Source of the DNA: Roseiflexus sp.
GTDB taxonomy: Bacteria > Chloroflexota > Chloroflexia > Chloroflexales > Roseiflexaceae
DNA: 64,000 bases
Reading direction: 5' to 3'
NCBI GenBank assembly: GCA_025062325.1
Contig: JANXAL010000112.1
Coordinates: 1-64,000, forward strand
Positions within the stretch are counted from its first letter, which is position 1; every line of letters starts with the position of its first letter. A program made the translations under genes and the position numbers. The notes under the pieces were generated by a model, which saw nothing but the letters and a program-made list of their open reading frames with translations, made no database searches and was not told where the DNA came from. This document shows, piece after piece, positions 1-7,165 of the stretch.

Positions 1-169
1 CCGGCTGCGGCGGGGGTTGGCGATGGCCTCTCCGGGGCTGGGCCGCCTCGGGCGTTGGGGGGCGAATGGGGCGACCGGCGCGTGGATGATGGGCGCGGGC
101 GCCAAGGGCGTTGCGGTCGGCTTCAAGTGGGAGGCGGGGGGGATGGCGTAGGTCGCCCCAACATATCAC
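1..169 (-). CDS. possible partial ORF running off the left edge
   Basis: An open frame starts with GTG at 169, overlapping the stop of the TPR gene in a GTGA arrangement, and stays open to the window edge (about 56 codons). The peptide is rich in proline, arginine and alanine and shows no recognisable domain. The overlap is the only argument for it; GC-rich DNA often leaves such frames open by chance. No function can be given. Confidence 0.2.
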   Translation of the reverse strand, partial: MICWGDLRHPPRLPLEADRNALGARAHHPRAGRPIRPPTPEAAQPRRGHRQPPPQP

Positions 170-1140
170 CCGGACCCGCCAATGCGCAGGCGCAGCGCTT
201 CGCGCGCCTGCTGGAGCGTCGGGTCGAGTTGCAGGTCGTCGAGGCGCTGAAGGTCTGCACGGGCGGCGGTCATATTCCCCTGCTCTGCATAGGTCGCGGC
301 GCGGGCGATCAGCGCCTCGGGGTAGGCGGGCTGGAGCAGCAGCGCCTGCCCGAAATCGGCAATGGCGCTGCGGGCATCGCCCTGCGCGCGGCGGATCAAC
401 CCGCGCACGTAGTAGGCGTTGGCAGCACGCGGACTCAGGCGCAGCGCGGCGTCGAGATCGGCAAGGGCAGCGTCCAGATCGCCGCTGGCGTAGTGCAGCA
501 ATGCGCGTTCGTAGAGCGCATCAACGTGGTGCGGTTGGGCGCGGATGGCGGCGTCGAACGCCTCACGCGCCGCTGTGCGGTCACCCAGCCGCGCCAGGAT
601 CAGTCCCTGCCGGTACCGGTAGGGCGCTTCCGCTGTGGGGATCAGACGCGCCAGGCTGCCATAGTCGTCGGCGAGTTGCTGGAGCAACGTTTCGTCTGGT
701 CTGCTAACGGTGAGTTCCTCCAGCAGTCGCACCCGATTCTCGTAGGCGCGACGATAGTCAGGGTCAAGATGAATGGCGAGAGCATAATCGCGCAGCGCAG
801 CATCGTACTCCTTCAGCATCGCATATGCCAGACCCCGGTTGTGGAAGGCGCGCGACATCGAGGGGTCGAGCGCTAGCGCGCGGTTGTAGTCGGCAATAGC
901 TTCGGTGTAGTTCTGCTGGTCAAACCAGATATTCCCACGATCATAGTAGGCTCTGGCGCGCGCCAGCAGATCCTCCCCCGCCTCGGCGGTCGCCACGATT
1001 GCGTTGTAGCGGTCGATCACTGCGGTTGGCGTGCGGGGCGCGCGCGGCTCGACCAGCGGTTCGGAACATGCTGTCAGGAAGATTGCCAATATCGTAAATG
1101 CCGTGCAGCGCCATGTTTGCCCAACGACACTGCGTTTCAT
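166..1140 (-). CDS. TPR-repeat lipoprotein
   Basis: The 324-residue product begins with a basic stretch, a hydrophobic segment and a lipobox-like LTAC, so it is probably an exported lipoprotein. The rest is a solenoid of tetratricopeptide repeats, seen as repeated units with A-Y, N-R-G/A and A-L-D-P signatures, which normally bind protein partners. The ATG at 1140 overlaps the TGA of the upstream penicillin-binding protein (ATGA), so the two are translationally coupled; a longer frame to 1275 lies inside that gene and is less likely. From its position it may be an accessory of the SEDS/PBP elongation complex. This is inference from neighbourhood. Confidence 0.85.
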   Translation of the reverse strand: MKRSVVGQTWRCTAFTILAIFLTACSEPLVEPRAPRTPTAVIDRYNAIVATAEAGEDLLARARAYYDRGNIWFDQQNYTEAIADYNRALALDPSMSRAFHNRGLAYAMLKEYDAALRDYALAIHLDPDYRRAYENRVRLLEELTVSRPDETLLQQLADDYGSLARLIPTAEAPYRYRQGLILARLGDRTAAREAFDAAIRAQPHHVDALYERALLHYASGDLDAALADLDAALRLSPRAANAYYVRGLIRRAQGDARSAIADFGQALLLQPAYPEALIARAATYAEQGNMTAARADLQRLDDLQLDPTLQQAREALRLRIGGSG

Positions 1141-2867
1141 GGCGTCACCCCCAGCGCCGTCGCCAGCACCTGCCGCGCAACCGGCAGTGCAGAACGGCTC
1201 CCTTCGCCGCCGTATTCCACAATCACAGCGATGGCATAGCGCGGTTGCTCTACTGGAGCAACGGCGATGATCCACGAATGCGGAATGCCGCGCGGCGTCT
1301 CGGCGGTGCCGGTCTTTGCGCCGATGCTGACCCCCGGCAGCGCAATTGGCTGCGCATACCCGATCTCGACCGACGTGCGCATGATACTGAGCATGCGCTG
1401 CGAGGTCTCCGGTGACACGACCTGCCGCAACGTCTCCGGTTGCGCTTGATAGATCACCCGCTCGCCAGCGCGCGCTTCGGCAACCAGATAGGGACGCATC
1501 AGGCGCCCTTCGTTGGCGATCGATGCCGCCAGTTGCGCCATATCGAGCGGCGTGACCAGCGCCTGCCCCTGACCGAATGCTGTGTCTGCCAGCGCTGCGG
1601 GACGTTGCAGGAATGACGCTTCATTCGCAATCGTGCCCACTTCTGCTGGAATGTCGCGCAGGTCGGGAGGTCCTGAGCGAGTGTCGGCTGTCTGCAATCC
1701 GAAGCGGCGCGCATACTCCAGGAAGCGGTCTGCGCCCAGCGACAGCCCAATCTGCGCAAACGCGGTGTTGCACGAGAAGGCGTAGACGCGCACCAGGTCG
1801 GAGGGGTCGCCGGTGCGCCGGAACAGGTTATCGACGGCGTTGCGCACCGGTGGCGCACCTGCTTCGGTCGGCAGCAGGTTCGGGCAGGTGACGGGCGCCA
1901 GAGGGTCTGCCAGCGTGCCGCTATCGAGTGCGGCAGCAGCGGTCAGCGTTTTGATCACCGATCCTGGCGGGTAGCGCCCCTGCGTGGCGCGGTTGAGCAG
2001 CGGCGCGTCGCTACGCGCGTTCAGCTCCGCCCACGCTGCCTGCACCCGATCCACGTCCGCCTGCGTCGCCGGTTCGGGCAGCACCAGTTGATTGGGGTCG
2101 AAGCGCGGATATGTGACCATCGCCAGAATCGCGCCGGTCGGCACATCGAGGAGCACCACCGCTCCTGCCCGCTCGCCGAGCGCCTGTTGTGCGGCTTCCT
2201 GCAGGCGGGTGTCCAGGGTGAGGGTCAGATCGGCGGGGAACTGTTCGACCGACGATCCTAGCAGGCGCGCTTCGAGAATGGCGGTCGGCGACAGGGTCGC
2301 CACGCCAGAGAGTTGGGCATCGAAGCGCGCTTCCAGCCCGGTCGTGCCGTAGAGACGGCTCTGGAACCCGATCAGGTGCCCGAGCGCAGGGTTGGTTCGC
2401 CGACCATCGATAGTCTCAGCCAGTACGACGCCGTTGCGGTCGAGGATTCGCCCGCGCGCGCCAGCGTTGATCACGACAGGGAAGGTGCGTCCGCTCCCCA
2501 GCGACGTGCGTTCGGCAGGGTCGGTTTCGGGAAAGACCGGCTGCGGTTGTTCGGTAGCAACCGGTTGCGCCAGCGCAGCCACAGCGCGTAGCGTCGCTTC
2601 CGACCGCGTCACCTGGTTGCGCGCCAGTTGCAGACCTATGGCGGAAAATCCAAGGACCGCCATCAACATCAATCCGCGCAGGCTGCGGTGAGCCGTCGCG
2701 CCACGCTGACCAATCAGACGCCGCGCCGGGAGTGAGATCAGCCAGAGACCGGCGAGCAGGTGCAATCGCCACTGCGTGACGCTATCGAGCAACAACCCGC
2801 TGCCCAGGATGAGAATCCCGAGCGCGCCGGCAAACCAGGCAATCCTGGCTCGAAGTCGATCAGGCAT
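1137..2867 (-). CDS. pbpA: class B penicillin-binding protein (PbpA-like transpeptidase)
   Basis: This 576-residue protein has two or three N-terminal hydrophobic segments (about residues 8-85), a short dimerisation domain with RGRILDRNG near 139-146, and a transpeptidase domain. All three penicillin-binding motifs are present: S303-x-x-K306 (GSVIK), S365-C-N367 and K518-T-G. It forms D-Ala peptide cross-links outside the membrane. It lies downstream of a SEDS protein and a Ser/Thr kinase, the order of actinobacterial pbpA clusters, so it is the likely partner of that SEDS polymerase. A second class B PBP occurs in the dcw cluster of this window. Confidence 0.93.
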   Translation of the reverse strand: MPDRLRARIAWFAGALGILILGSGLLLDSVTQWRLHLLAGLWLISLPARRLIGQRGATAHRSLRGLMLMAVLGFSAIGLQLARNQVTRSEATLRAVAALAQPVATEQPQPVFPETDPAERTSLGSGRTFPVVINAGARGRILDRNGVVLAETIDGRRTNPALGHLIGFQSRLYGTTGLEARFDAQLSGVATLSPTAILEARLLGSSVEQFPADLTLTLDTRLQEAAQQALGERAGAVVLLDVPTGAILAMVTYPRFDPNQLVLPEPATQADVDRVQAAWAELNARSDAPLLNRATQGRYPPGSVIKTLTAAAALDSGTLADPLAPVTCPNLLPTEAGAPPVRNAVDNLFRRTGDPSDLVRVYAFSCNTAFAQIGLSLGADRFLEYARRFGLQTADTRSGPPDLRDIPAEVGTIANEASFLQRPAALADTAFGQGQALVTPLDMAQLAASIANEGRLMRPYLVAEARAGERVIYQAQPETLRQVVSPETSQRMLSIMRTSVEIGYAQPIALPGVSIGAKTGTAETPRGIPHSWIIAVAPVEQPRYAIAVIVEYGGEGSRSALPVARQVLATALGVTP

Positions 2868-3320
2868 GTGGTTTTCCTGTCAACGAGACGATCTTGCGGT
2901 GACTTGAAGTTAGGGGTTAGATCGCTTCATTTCACCTGTAACCCGTCCTTGCCACCTGCACCCTTCCCACCTTCCTGCCTTCCGCCTGCACCCTGCTTAC
3001 TTCTCACCTCGCGCCTCGTGCCCCTTGCCCCCTCTCAAGAGTGGCTTTTTGGCGTGCGAAGCGGATTTGCCGCATCCTGACGCCCTTTTTCCCCTCATCC
3101 CCCCTGCCCCCTTCTCCCACAAGGGGAGAAGGGGGAGTCAGGGCGTTCTGTTACTTGAAACCGACGATGCAACGGAAGGGCTTACAGGAAAAATCTACAC
3201 TTGTGAGCCTTACCCCTCCCCTCTCATCTCCTGCCTCTCGCCCCTTGCCCCTCGCCTCTTGCCTCGCGCCTCTCGCCTTGTGCCTCTCTTCACCTTCCCA
3301 CGTGCCGCGTTCAACGCAAG
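2868..3320. repeat. repeat-filled gap between pbpA and rodA
   Basis: No gene is visible here. The first part (about 2910-3032) is pyrimidine-rich low-complexity sequence with words such as CACCTCGCGCCTCGTGCC and ACCTGCACCCTTCCCACC. The middle is a full copy of the 175-bp dispersed element. The end (3225-3300) is another run of CTCGCCTCTTGCCTCGCG-type units. Similar purine/pyrimidine words recur near 7150 and 46550-46715. The block separates two genes that are usually adjacent in one operon. Confidence 0.8.
3033..3208 (+). repeat. dispersed 175-bp intergenic element, copy A
   Basis: It begins CTCAAGAGTGGCTTTTTGGC, carries a core inverted repeat CCCCTTCTCCC / GGGGAGAAGGGG near 3107-3135, and ends with AAATCTACACTTGTGAGCC. 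Copies at 13781, 20549, 35441, 35763 (partial) and 35859 share the same ordered blocks. It contains no transposase gene, so it resembles a non-autonomous mobile or REP-like element. Confidence 0.8.
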
Positions 3321-4652
3321 TTACAGCGTCCGCGGCGGTTTCCGCGACGCCGAAATCCGCAGCAGCAACCCGACCATCGCAAAGTTGATCAACGTTGACG
3401 AGCCGCCGTAACTGATGAACGGCAGGGTGATGCCGGTGAGCGGGATGAGGTGCGTCGTCCCTGCCATAATGATGAACGCCTGCGCCGCAATCGCGGTCGT
3501 CAAACCAGCGGCGAGCAACTGCTGGAATCCGTCGCGCGCGCGAATGGCGATCAGGTACCCATTGAGTGCAAACAACGCATAGCAGACAGTCAGCGCCAAC
3601 GTGCCCGCCAGCCCCAATTCCTCGCCAATTGCCACAAAGACAAAGTCGGTATGGCTTTCGGGCACGGTCGTCGGATCGCCAGCGCCGATGCCTGTCCCCA
3701 CCCATCCGCCAGTCGCCAGCGCGTGCAATGCCCGCACCATCTGAAACCCGATGCCAAACGGATCGGACCAGGGATCGAGCCAGGCGTTGAGGCGCACCCG
3801 CACATGCCCGAAGAGCGGATAGAGCGCCGCCGCACCTAGCGCGAATGCGAACAATCCGACGGCGGCATAGCGCGCCCGACCGCTGACCACATAGAGCATC
3901 GCCAGGAAAATGACGAAGAAGAGCAGCGCGGCGCCGAGGTCTTTCTGCACAATGATCAACCCGATCGTCGCTCCCCACATGATCACGATCGGCGCCAGAT
4001 ACGGCAGCGGCGGCAGTTTCAGCGGACCGAGCCAGTAGACGCCGCGCCCGATCAGTTCACGGTGGTCATCGAGGTAGGTGGCAAGGTAGATCACTAGCAG
4101 CACCTTCAGCATTTCCACCGGCTGGAGTTGAAAGAATCCCAGGTTGAGCCAGAGGCGCGCGCCATTGCGCTCGACGCCGAACACTGCTGTGGCGCCGACC
4201 AGCGCAAGACCCAGCAGGAGCCAGGTGTAGCGGTAGTGTTTGAGCCATTGCAGACGCCACGGAACGAAACTCACCAGCGCGAGGAGGACGGCGCCGCCAA
4301 AGATCCAGATCACCTGTTTGAGCGCAATCCCGCTGTACACTTCGCCATAGCGTTGCACGAGATCCGGTTCGAGGCGACGCGCCATGATCATGCCGATGCC
4401 TGCCAGTAACGCGGCGATTGGCAACACCATCTGATCCTCGCCCCAATCGCGCAGCGCGAGCGCCAGGCTGATCGTGAGGAACAGCCCGGCAAAGGCGGAG
4501 ATGATTGTCAGATCGACCCAGCGCACCCGCCCGCTCGCGCTGGCGATCAATGCCGCCAGGCAGATGGCGATAAAGAGGAACGCCGTGATCAGCAGTTCGA
4601 GTTCGAGCGTGCGACTGCCGAGTCGCGCACGCAGACGGGCAATCGTCGCCAT
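3321..4652 (-). CDS. rodA: RodA/FtsW-family SEDS peptidoglycan polymerase
   Basis: The 443-residue protein has about ten to twelve hydrophobic segments. The family signature is at the C-terminal end: HLIPLTGITLPFISYGGSS. Upstream is the DP-x-G/QM region (DPFGIGFQMVRALHALATGG), and SHTDFVFVAIGEELG is also typical. SEDS proteins polymerise glycan strands from lipid II and act with a class B PBP. Its partner here is the downstream PBP, although a repeat-filled gap of about 450 bp lies between them. The kinase stop is only 9 nt upstream, so those two genes form one unit. FtsW proper is encoded at 54945, which makes this one the likely elongation enzyme. Confidence 0.9.
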   Translation of the reverse strand: MATIARLRARLGSRTLELELLITAFLFIAICLAALIASASGRVRWVDLTIISAFAGLFLTISLALALRDWGEDQMVLPIAALLAGIGMIMARRLEPDLVQRYGEVYSGIALKQVIWIFGGAVLLALVSFVPWRLQWLKHYRYTWLLLGLALVGATAVFGVERNGARLWLNLGFFQLQPVEMLKVLLVIYLATYLDDHRELIGRGVYWLGPLKLPPLPYLAPIVIMWGATIGLIIVQKDLGAALLFFVIFLAMLYVVSGRARYAAVGLFAFALGAAALYPLFGHVRVRLNAWLDPWSDPFGIGFQMVRALHALATGGWVGTGIGAGDPTTVPESHTDFVFVAIGEELGLAGTLALTVCYALFALNGYLIAIRARDGFQQLLAAGLTTAIAAQAFIIMAGTTHLIPLTGITLPFISYGGSSTLINFAMVGLLLRISASRKPPRTL

Positions 4653-4661
4653 AGGAATTGT

Positions 4662-6218
4662 CTATTGTCCCAGCTCGATCCCATAGGCGTTTGCAATCGC
4701 TTGGATGTGTTGCGACGCCTGACCGGCAGTTTCCGCCGATAGTTTGCCAGCCCTTTCCGCCTGCGTCAACTCGCGTTGAAGTTCGCGCAGCTTATCGCGC
4801 GCCTTGCGGGTATCACCCTTGCCAATCTCGCGCTCGAACTCGTCCAGGGTTTTGAGCCATTTCTGCGCGTCTCTGCCGGAGCGTCCCTCGGATGCTGCCG
4901 AGGTCAGCAGCGCGCGCAGGTTGGCGAGCGCATTCTCGGAAGTAACCGGCGGGGCAGAGGGCGCCTCCAGTGTAGCAGGCGGAACAGGAGTCGGCGGTGC
5001 AGCGGCTGTCGGCGCGACGGGTGTATCAGGAGGGGGAATGACGACTTCGGGCGCAGGCGTGGCGGCGTTTTCAGCAGTCGGCGCTGTCGTCGCAGCAGGG
5101 GCGGTCGGCGCTGCGGCGCCGCTCTGCCCTGCTGTTGAAGCGCTGCTGCGCATCGCTAGAACTGCGCCGACGATCAGTAGCAGAGCGAATGCGCCGCCGA
5201 GAAGCGGTAGCAGCGATAAACGACGTTCACCCTTCGCCTTGTGAGGAGTTTTGGCGGCAGGCGTTGAAGGCGCAGCATTGGGAGGCGGCGCCGGTCGTGC
5301 GACAACGCCCCCCGATTGCCAGATCGCCGTCGCCTGCTGATGAATGGCAATCGCAGCGACGCCTGGCGTGCTGGTCAGATACGCGCGCTCCAACGCAGCA
5401 GCGAACTGCTCTGCCCGCTCGAACCGCGCCGCCGGGTCTTTAGCAAGCGCCCGCAGCACAACTGCCTCGACGGCTGGCGGAATATCAGGACGCAGGGTGC
5501 GCAACGGCGGCGGCGGCGTCTGAATATGCTGGATGGCGATACTCATCGGCGTATCGCCGTCGAACGGGAGCCGACCGGCGATCATCTCGAAAACAACCAC
5601 ACCCAGACTGTAAATGTCGCTAGCAGGCGTCACTGGCAGCCCCTGCGCCTGTTCAGGCGACAGGTAGCCTGGCGTCCCCACCACCATCCCGACCTGCGTC
5701 TGGTTGCCCGACGCCAGCGTGCTGCGCGCAATGCCGAAGTCGGTCAGCACCAGCGAGCCGAGTGCGTTCCACATCGCATTGGCGGGCTTCACATCGCGGT
5801 GGATGACCCCGGCGGCGTGGGCGGCGTCGAGCGCGGCGGCAAGCTGACGGGTGATTGCAATCACCTCGTCGGGCGGCAGGAAGCGACCGCTGCGCACCGC
5901 ATCCGCGATTCGCTGTTCGAGCGTCGGTCCTGGCAGGAGTTCCTGGACCATGTACGGCATCCCGTTGTGGACGCCAAAATCGTAGACCTGCACAATATTG
6001 GGGTGGCGCAGATTGGCGATGATGCGCGCTTCCTGGCGGAAACGGTCAACGAAGCCGGGATGGGCGCGCGCCTCCTCCGACAGAATTTTGATCGCCACGG
6101 CGCGCCCCAGGTTCTGATCGAACCCGCGGTAGACGGTCGCCATCCCGCCGCTGCCGATCAACGCCTGGATTTCATAATTGCCGATGGTTGCGCCAATCAA
6201 CGGTGTGGTTGCGCTCAT
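4662..6218 (-). CDS. Hanks-type Ser/Thr protein kinase with extracytoplasmic tail
   Basis: The 518-residue protein has a kinase domain at about residues 10-280 with a glycine loop (GSGGMATVYRG), AIKIL lysine, HRDVKPANAMW catalytic loop and DFGIA. A Pro/Ala-rich linker follows, then one membrane segment near 335-357, then a long Ala/Pro/Thr-rich stretch and a charged, probably coiled-coil C-terminus. No PASTA repeats are present, unlike classic PknB/PrkC. It is the first gene of the minus-strand cluster with rodA and pbpA, which suggests control of wall growth by phosphorylation. The exact ligand or substrate cannot be inferred. Confidence 0.93.
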   Translation of the reverse strand: MSATTPLIGATIGNYEIQALIGSGGMATVYRGFDQNLGRAVAIKILSEEARAHPGFVDRFRQEARIIANLRHPNIVQVYDFGVHNGMPYMVQELLPGPTLEQRIADAVRSGRFLPPDEVIAITRQLAAALDAAHAAGVIHRDVKPANAMWNALGSLVLTDFGIARSTLASGNQTQVGMVVGTPGYLSPEQAQGLPVTPASDIYSLGVVVFEMIAGRLPFDGDTPMSIAIQHIQTPPPPLRTLRPDIPPAVEAVVLRALAKDPAARFERAEQFAAALERAYLTSTPGVAAIAIHQQATAIWQSGGVVARPAPPPNAAPSTPAAKTPHKAKGERRLSLLPLLGGAFALLLIVGAVLAMRSSASTAGQSGAAAPTAPAATTAPTAENAATPAPEVVIPPPDTPVAPTAAAPPTPVPPATLEAPSAPPVTSENALANLRALLTSAASEGRSGRDAQKWLKTLDEFEREIGKGDTRKARDKLRELQRELTQAERAGKLSAETAGQASQHIQAIANAYGIELGQ

Positions 6219-6326
6219 ACGTTCATCTGTCTCATACCCCTTTTCAGTCTACCACTTGAATGAACGAAATATTGACTCTTTTCTGTTACAATTTCGCTCA
6301 TCTCTGATGCTCAAGGAGACCTTACA

Positions 6327-6688
6327 ATGAGCGTCGCGTTCTCGCTGCCCGCCAACGTTGCGCCGCGCGGTCTGCCGCCGATGGCGGAAACATTGCCCGC
6401 CGCCATCGAAAAGCTCATCCGCGAGATCAACCTGGAGAAAATCGTTCTTTTCGGCTCGTATGCGTATGGCAACCCGACGCCTGACAGCGATGTCGATCTG
6501 CTGATCATCTGGGATACTGACAAACCGCGTCGTGAGCGTGTGATAACTATCTCCTACTGTTGTACCCGCGTTTGTTTCCTGTGGACATTATTGTCAAAAC
6601 GCCACACGAACTGGCGGAGGAAGCGCCACATAACTTCTTTCTGCAAGAAATCCTGAGCAGAGGCGTTGTCGTATATGAGCGCCAATGA
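6327..6688 (+). pseudogene. MNT-type nucleotidyltransferase, frameshifted
   Basis: The start is supported by AAGGAG 9 nt upstream. Residues around 47-67 carry the nucleotidyltransferase motif GSYAYGNPTPDSDVDLLII (GS and DxD). After ...KPRRER the frame runs into unrelated sequence, but the -1 frame from about 6542 continues a typical family ending, DNYLLLLYPRLFPVDIIVKT and onward, and ends at the TGA at 6686-6688. A single missing base near 6536-6545 explains this. Either the gene is dead, a ribosomal slip restores it, or the sequence has an error. Such proteins act as antitoxins or as partners of HEPN proteins, and a HEPN gene overlaps its end. Confidence 0.8.
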
Positions 6689-7052
6689 CCCGCTGGAATG
6701 GGCAAGGTACGCCGAGCAGGACTGGCAGGTGGCGACATCGCTGATGCGACGTAAACATCCGCCGGTGGTCGCCATCTGCTTTCATGCTCAACAGAGCGCC
6801 GAGAGGTATTTGAAAGCCCTGCTGTTGCAAAAATCCGTTGCATTTCCCAGAACGCATGACCTGCCTACCCTGAACACCCTTTGTGAACAGGCAGGCATAC
6901 AGACGGGCTTATCACCCGGACGGCTGACCATCCTTTCCGACTACGCAGTTACCACACGCTACCCCGGCGCTGAACCGTCGCTGGAGGAAGCCCGCGAAGC
7001 CATCGCCATCGCCAGAAACGTTCGCGCATTCGCGCGCGCTGGTTGGGGGTGA
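6675..7052 (+). CDS. HEPN domain protein (partner of the MNT gene)
   Basis: The 125-residue helical protein starts MSANDPLEWARYAEQDW, and has the HEPN hallmark FHAQQSAERYLKALL at about residues 38-52 and FPRTHDLPTL. It belongs to the HEPN group found with minimal nucleotidyltransferases. The RNase-type R-x4-6-H motif of HepT toxins is not obvious, so nuclease activity is doubtful. The ATG at 6675 overlaps the restored end of the nucleotidyltransferase by 14 nt, typical of these pairs. The HEPN gene is intact while its partner is frameshifted. Confidence 0.8.
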   Translation: MSANDPLEWARYAEQDWQVATSLMRRKHPPVVAICFHAQQSAERYLKALLLQKSVAFPRTHDLPTLNTLCEQAGIQTGLSPGRLTILSDYAVTTRYPGAEPSLEEAREAIAIARNVRAFARAGWG

Positions 7053-7082
7053 AATAATTCGTACAGGCATATGTCCGCGTTT

Positions 7083-7134
7083 CCCGTAGAGACGTTGCAT
7101 TGCCCGTAGAGACGTTGCATTGCAACGTCTCTAC
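7083..7134. repeat. tandem 20-mer ending in a perfect hairpin
   Basis: CCCGTAGAGACGTTGCATTG occurs twice in tandem (7083-7102 and 7103-7122). The second unit pairs with the following TGCAACGTCTCTAC: a 14-bp perfect stem, 7106-7119 with 7121-7134, with one unpaired base. It lies between the convergent HEPN gene and uvrA and could act as a bidirectional terminator, though no T-run follows. Confidence 0.75.
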
Positions 7135-7165
7135 TACAGGAAACGCGCCTGCAACCTTCCCACCT

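Noticed and set aside
55-876. Long plus-strand open frame of 273 codons at the left end
   Set aside because: It lies opposite the TPR lipoprotein, whose repeats are clear; the plus-strand peptide has no domain and reflects high GC.
7083-7134. Tandem GTAGAGACGTTGCA repeats as a CRISPR remnant
   Set aside because: The units are adjacent without spacers and form one hairpin; no cas gene is nearby.
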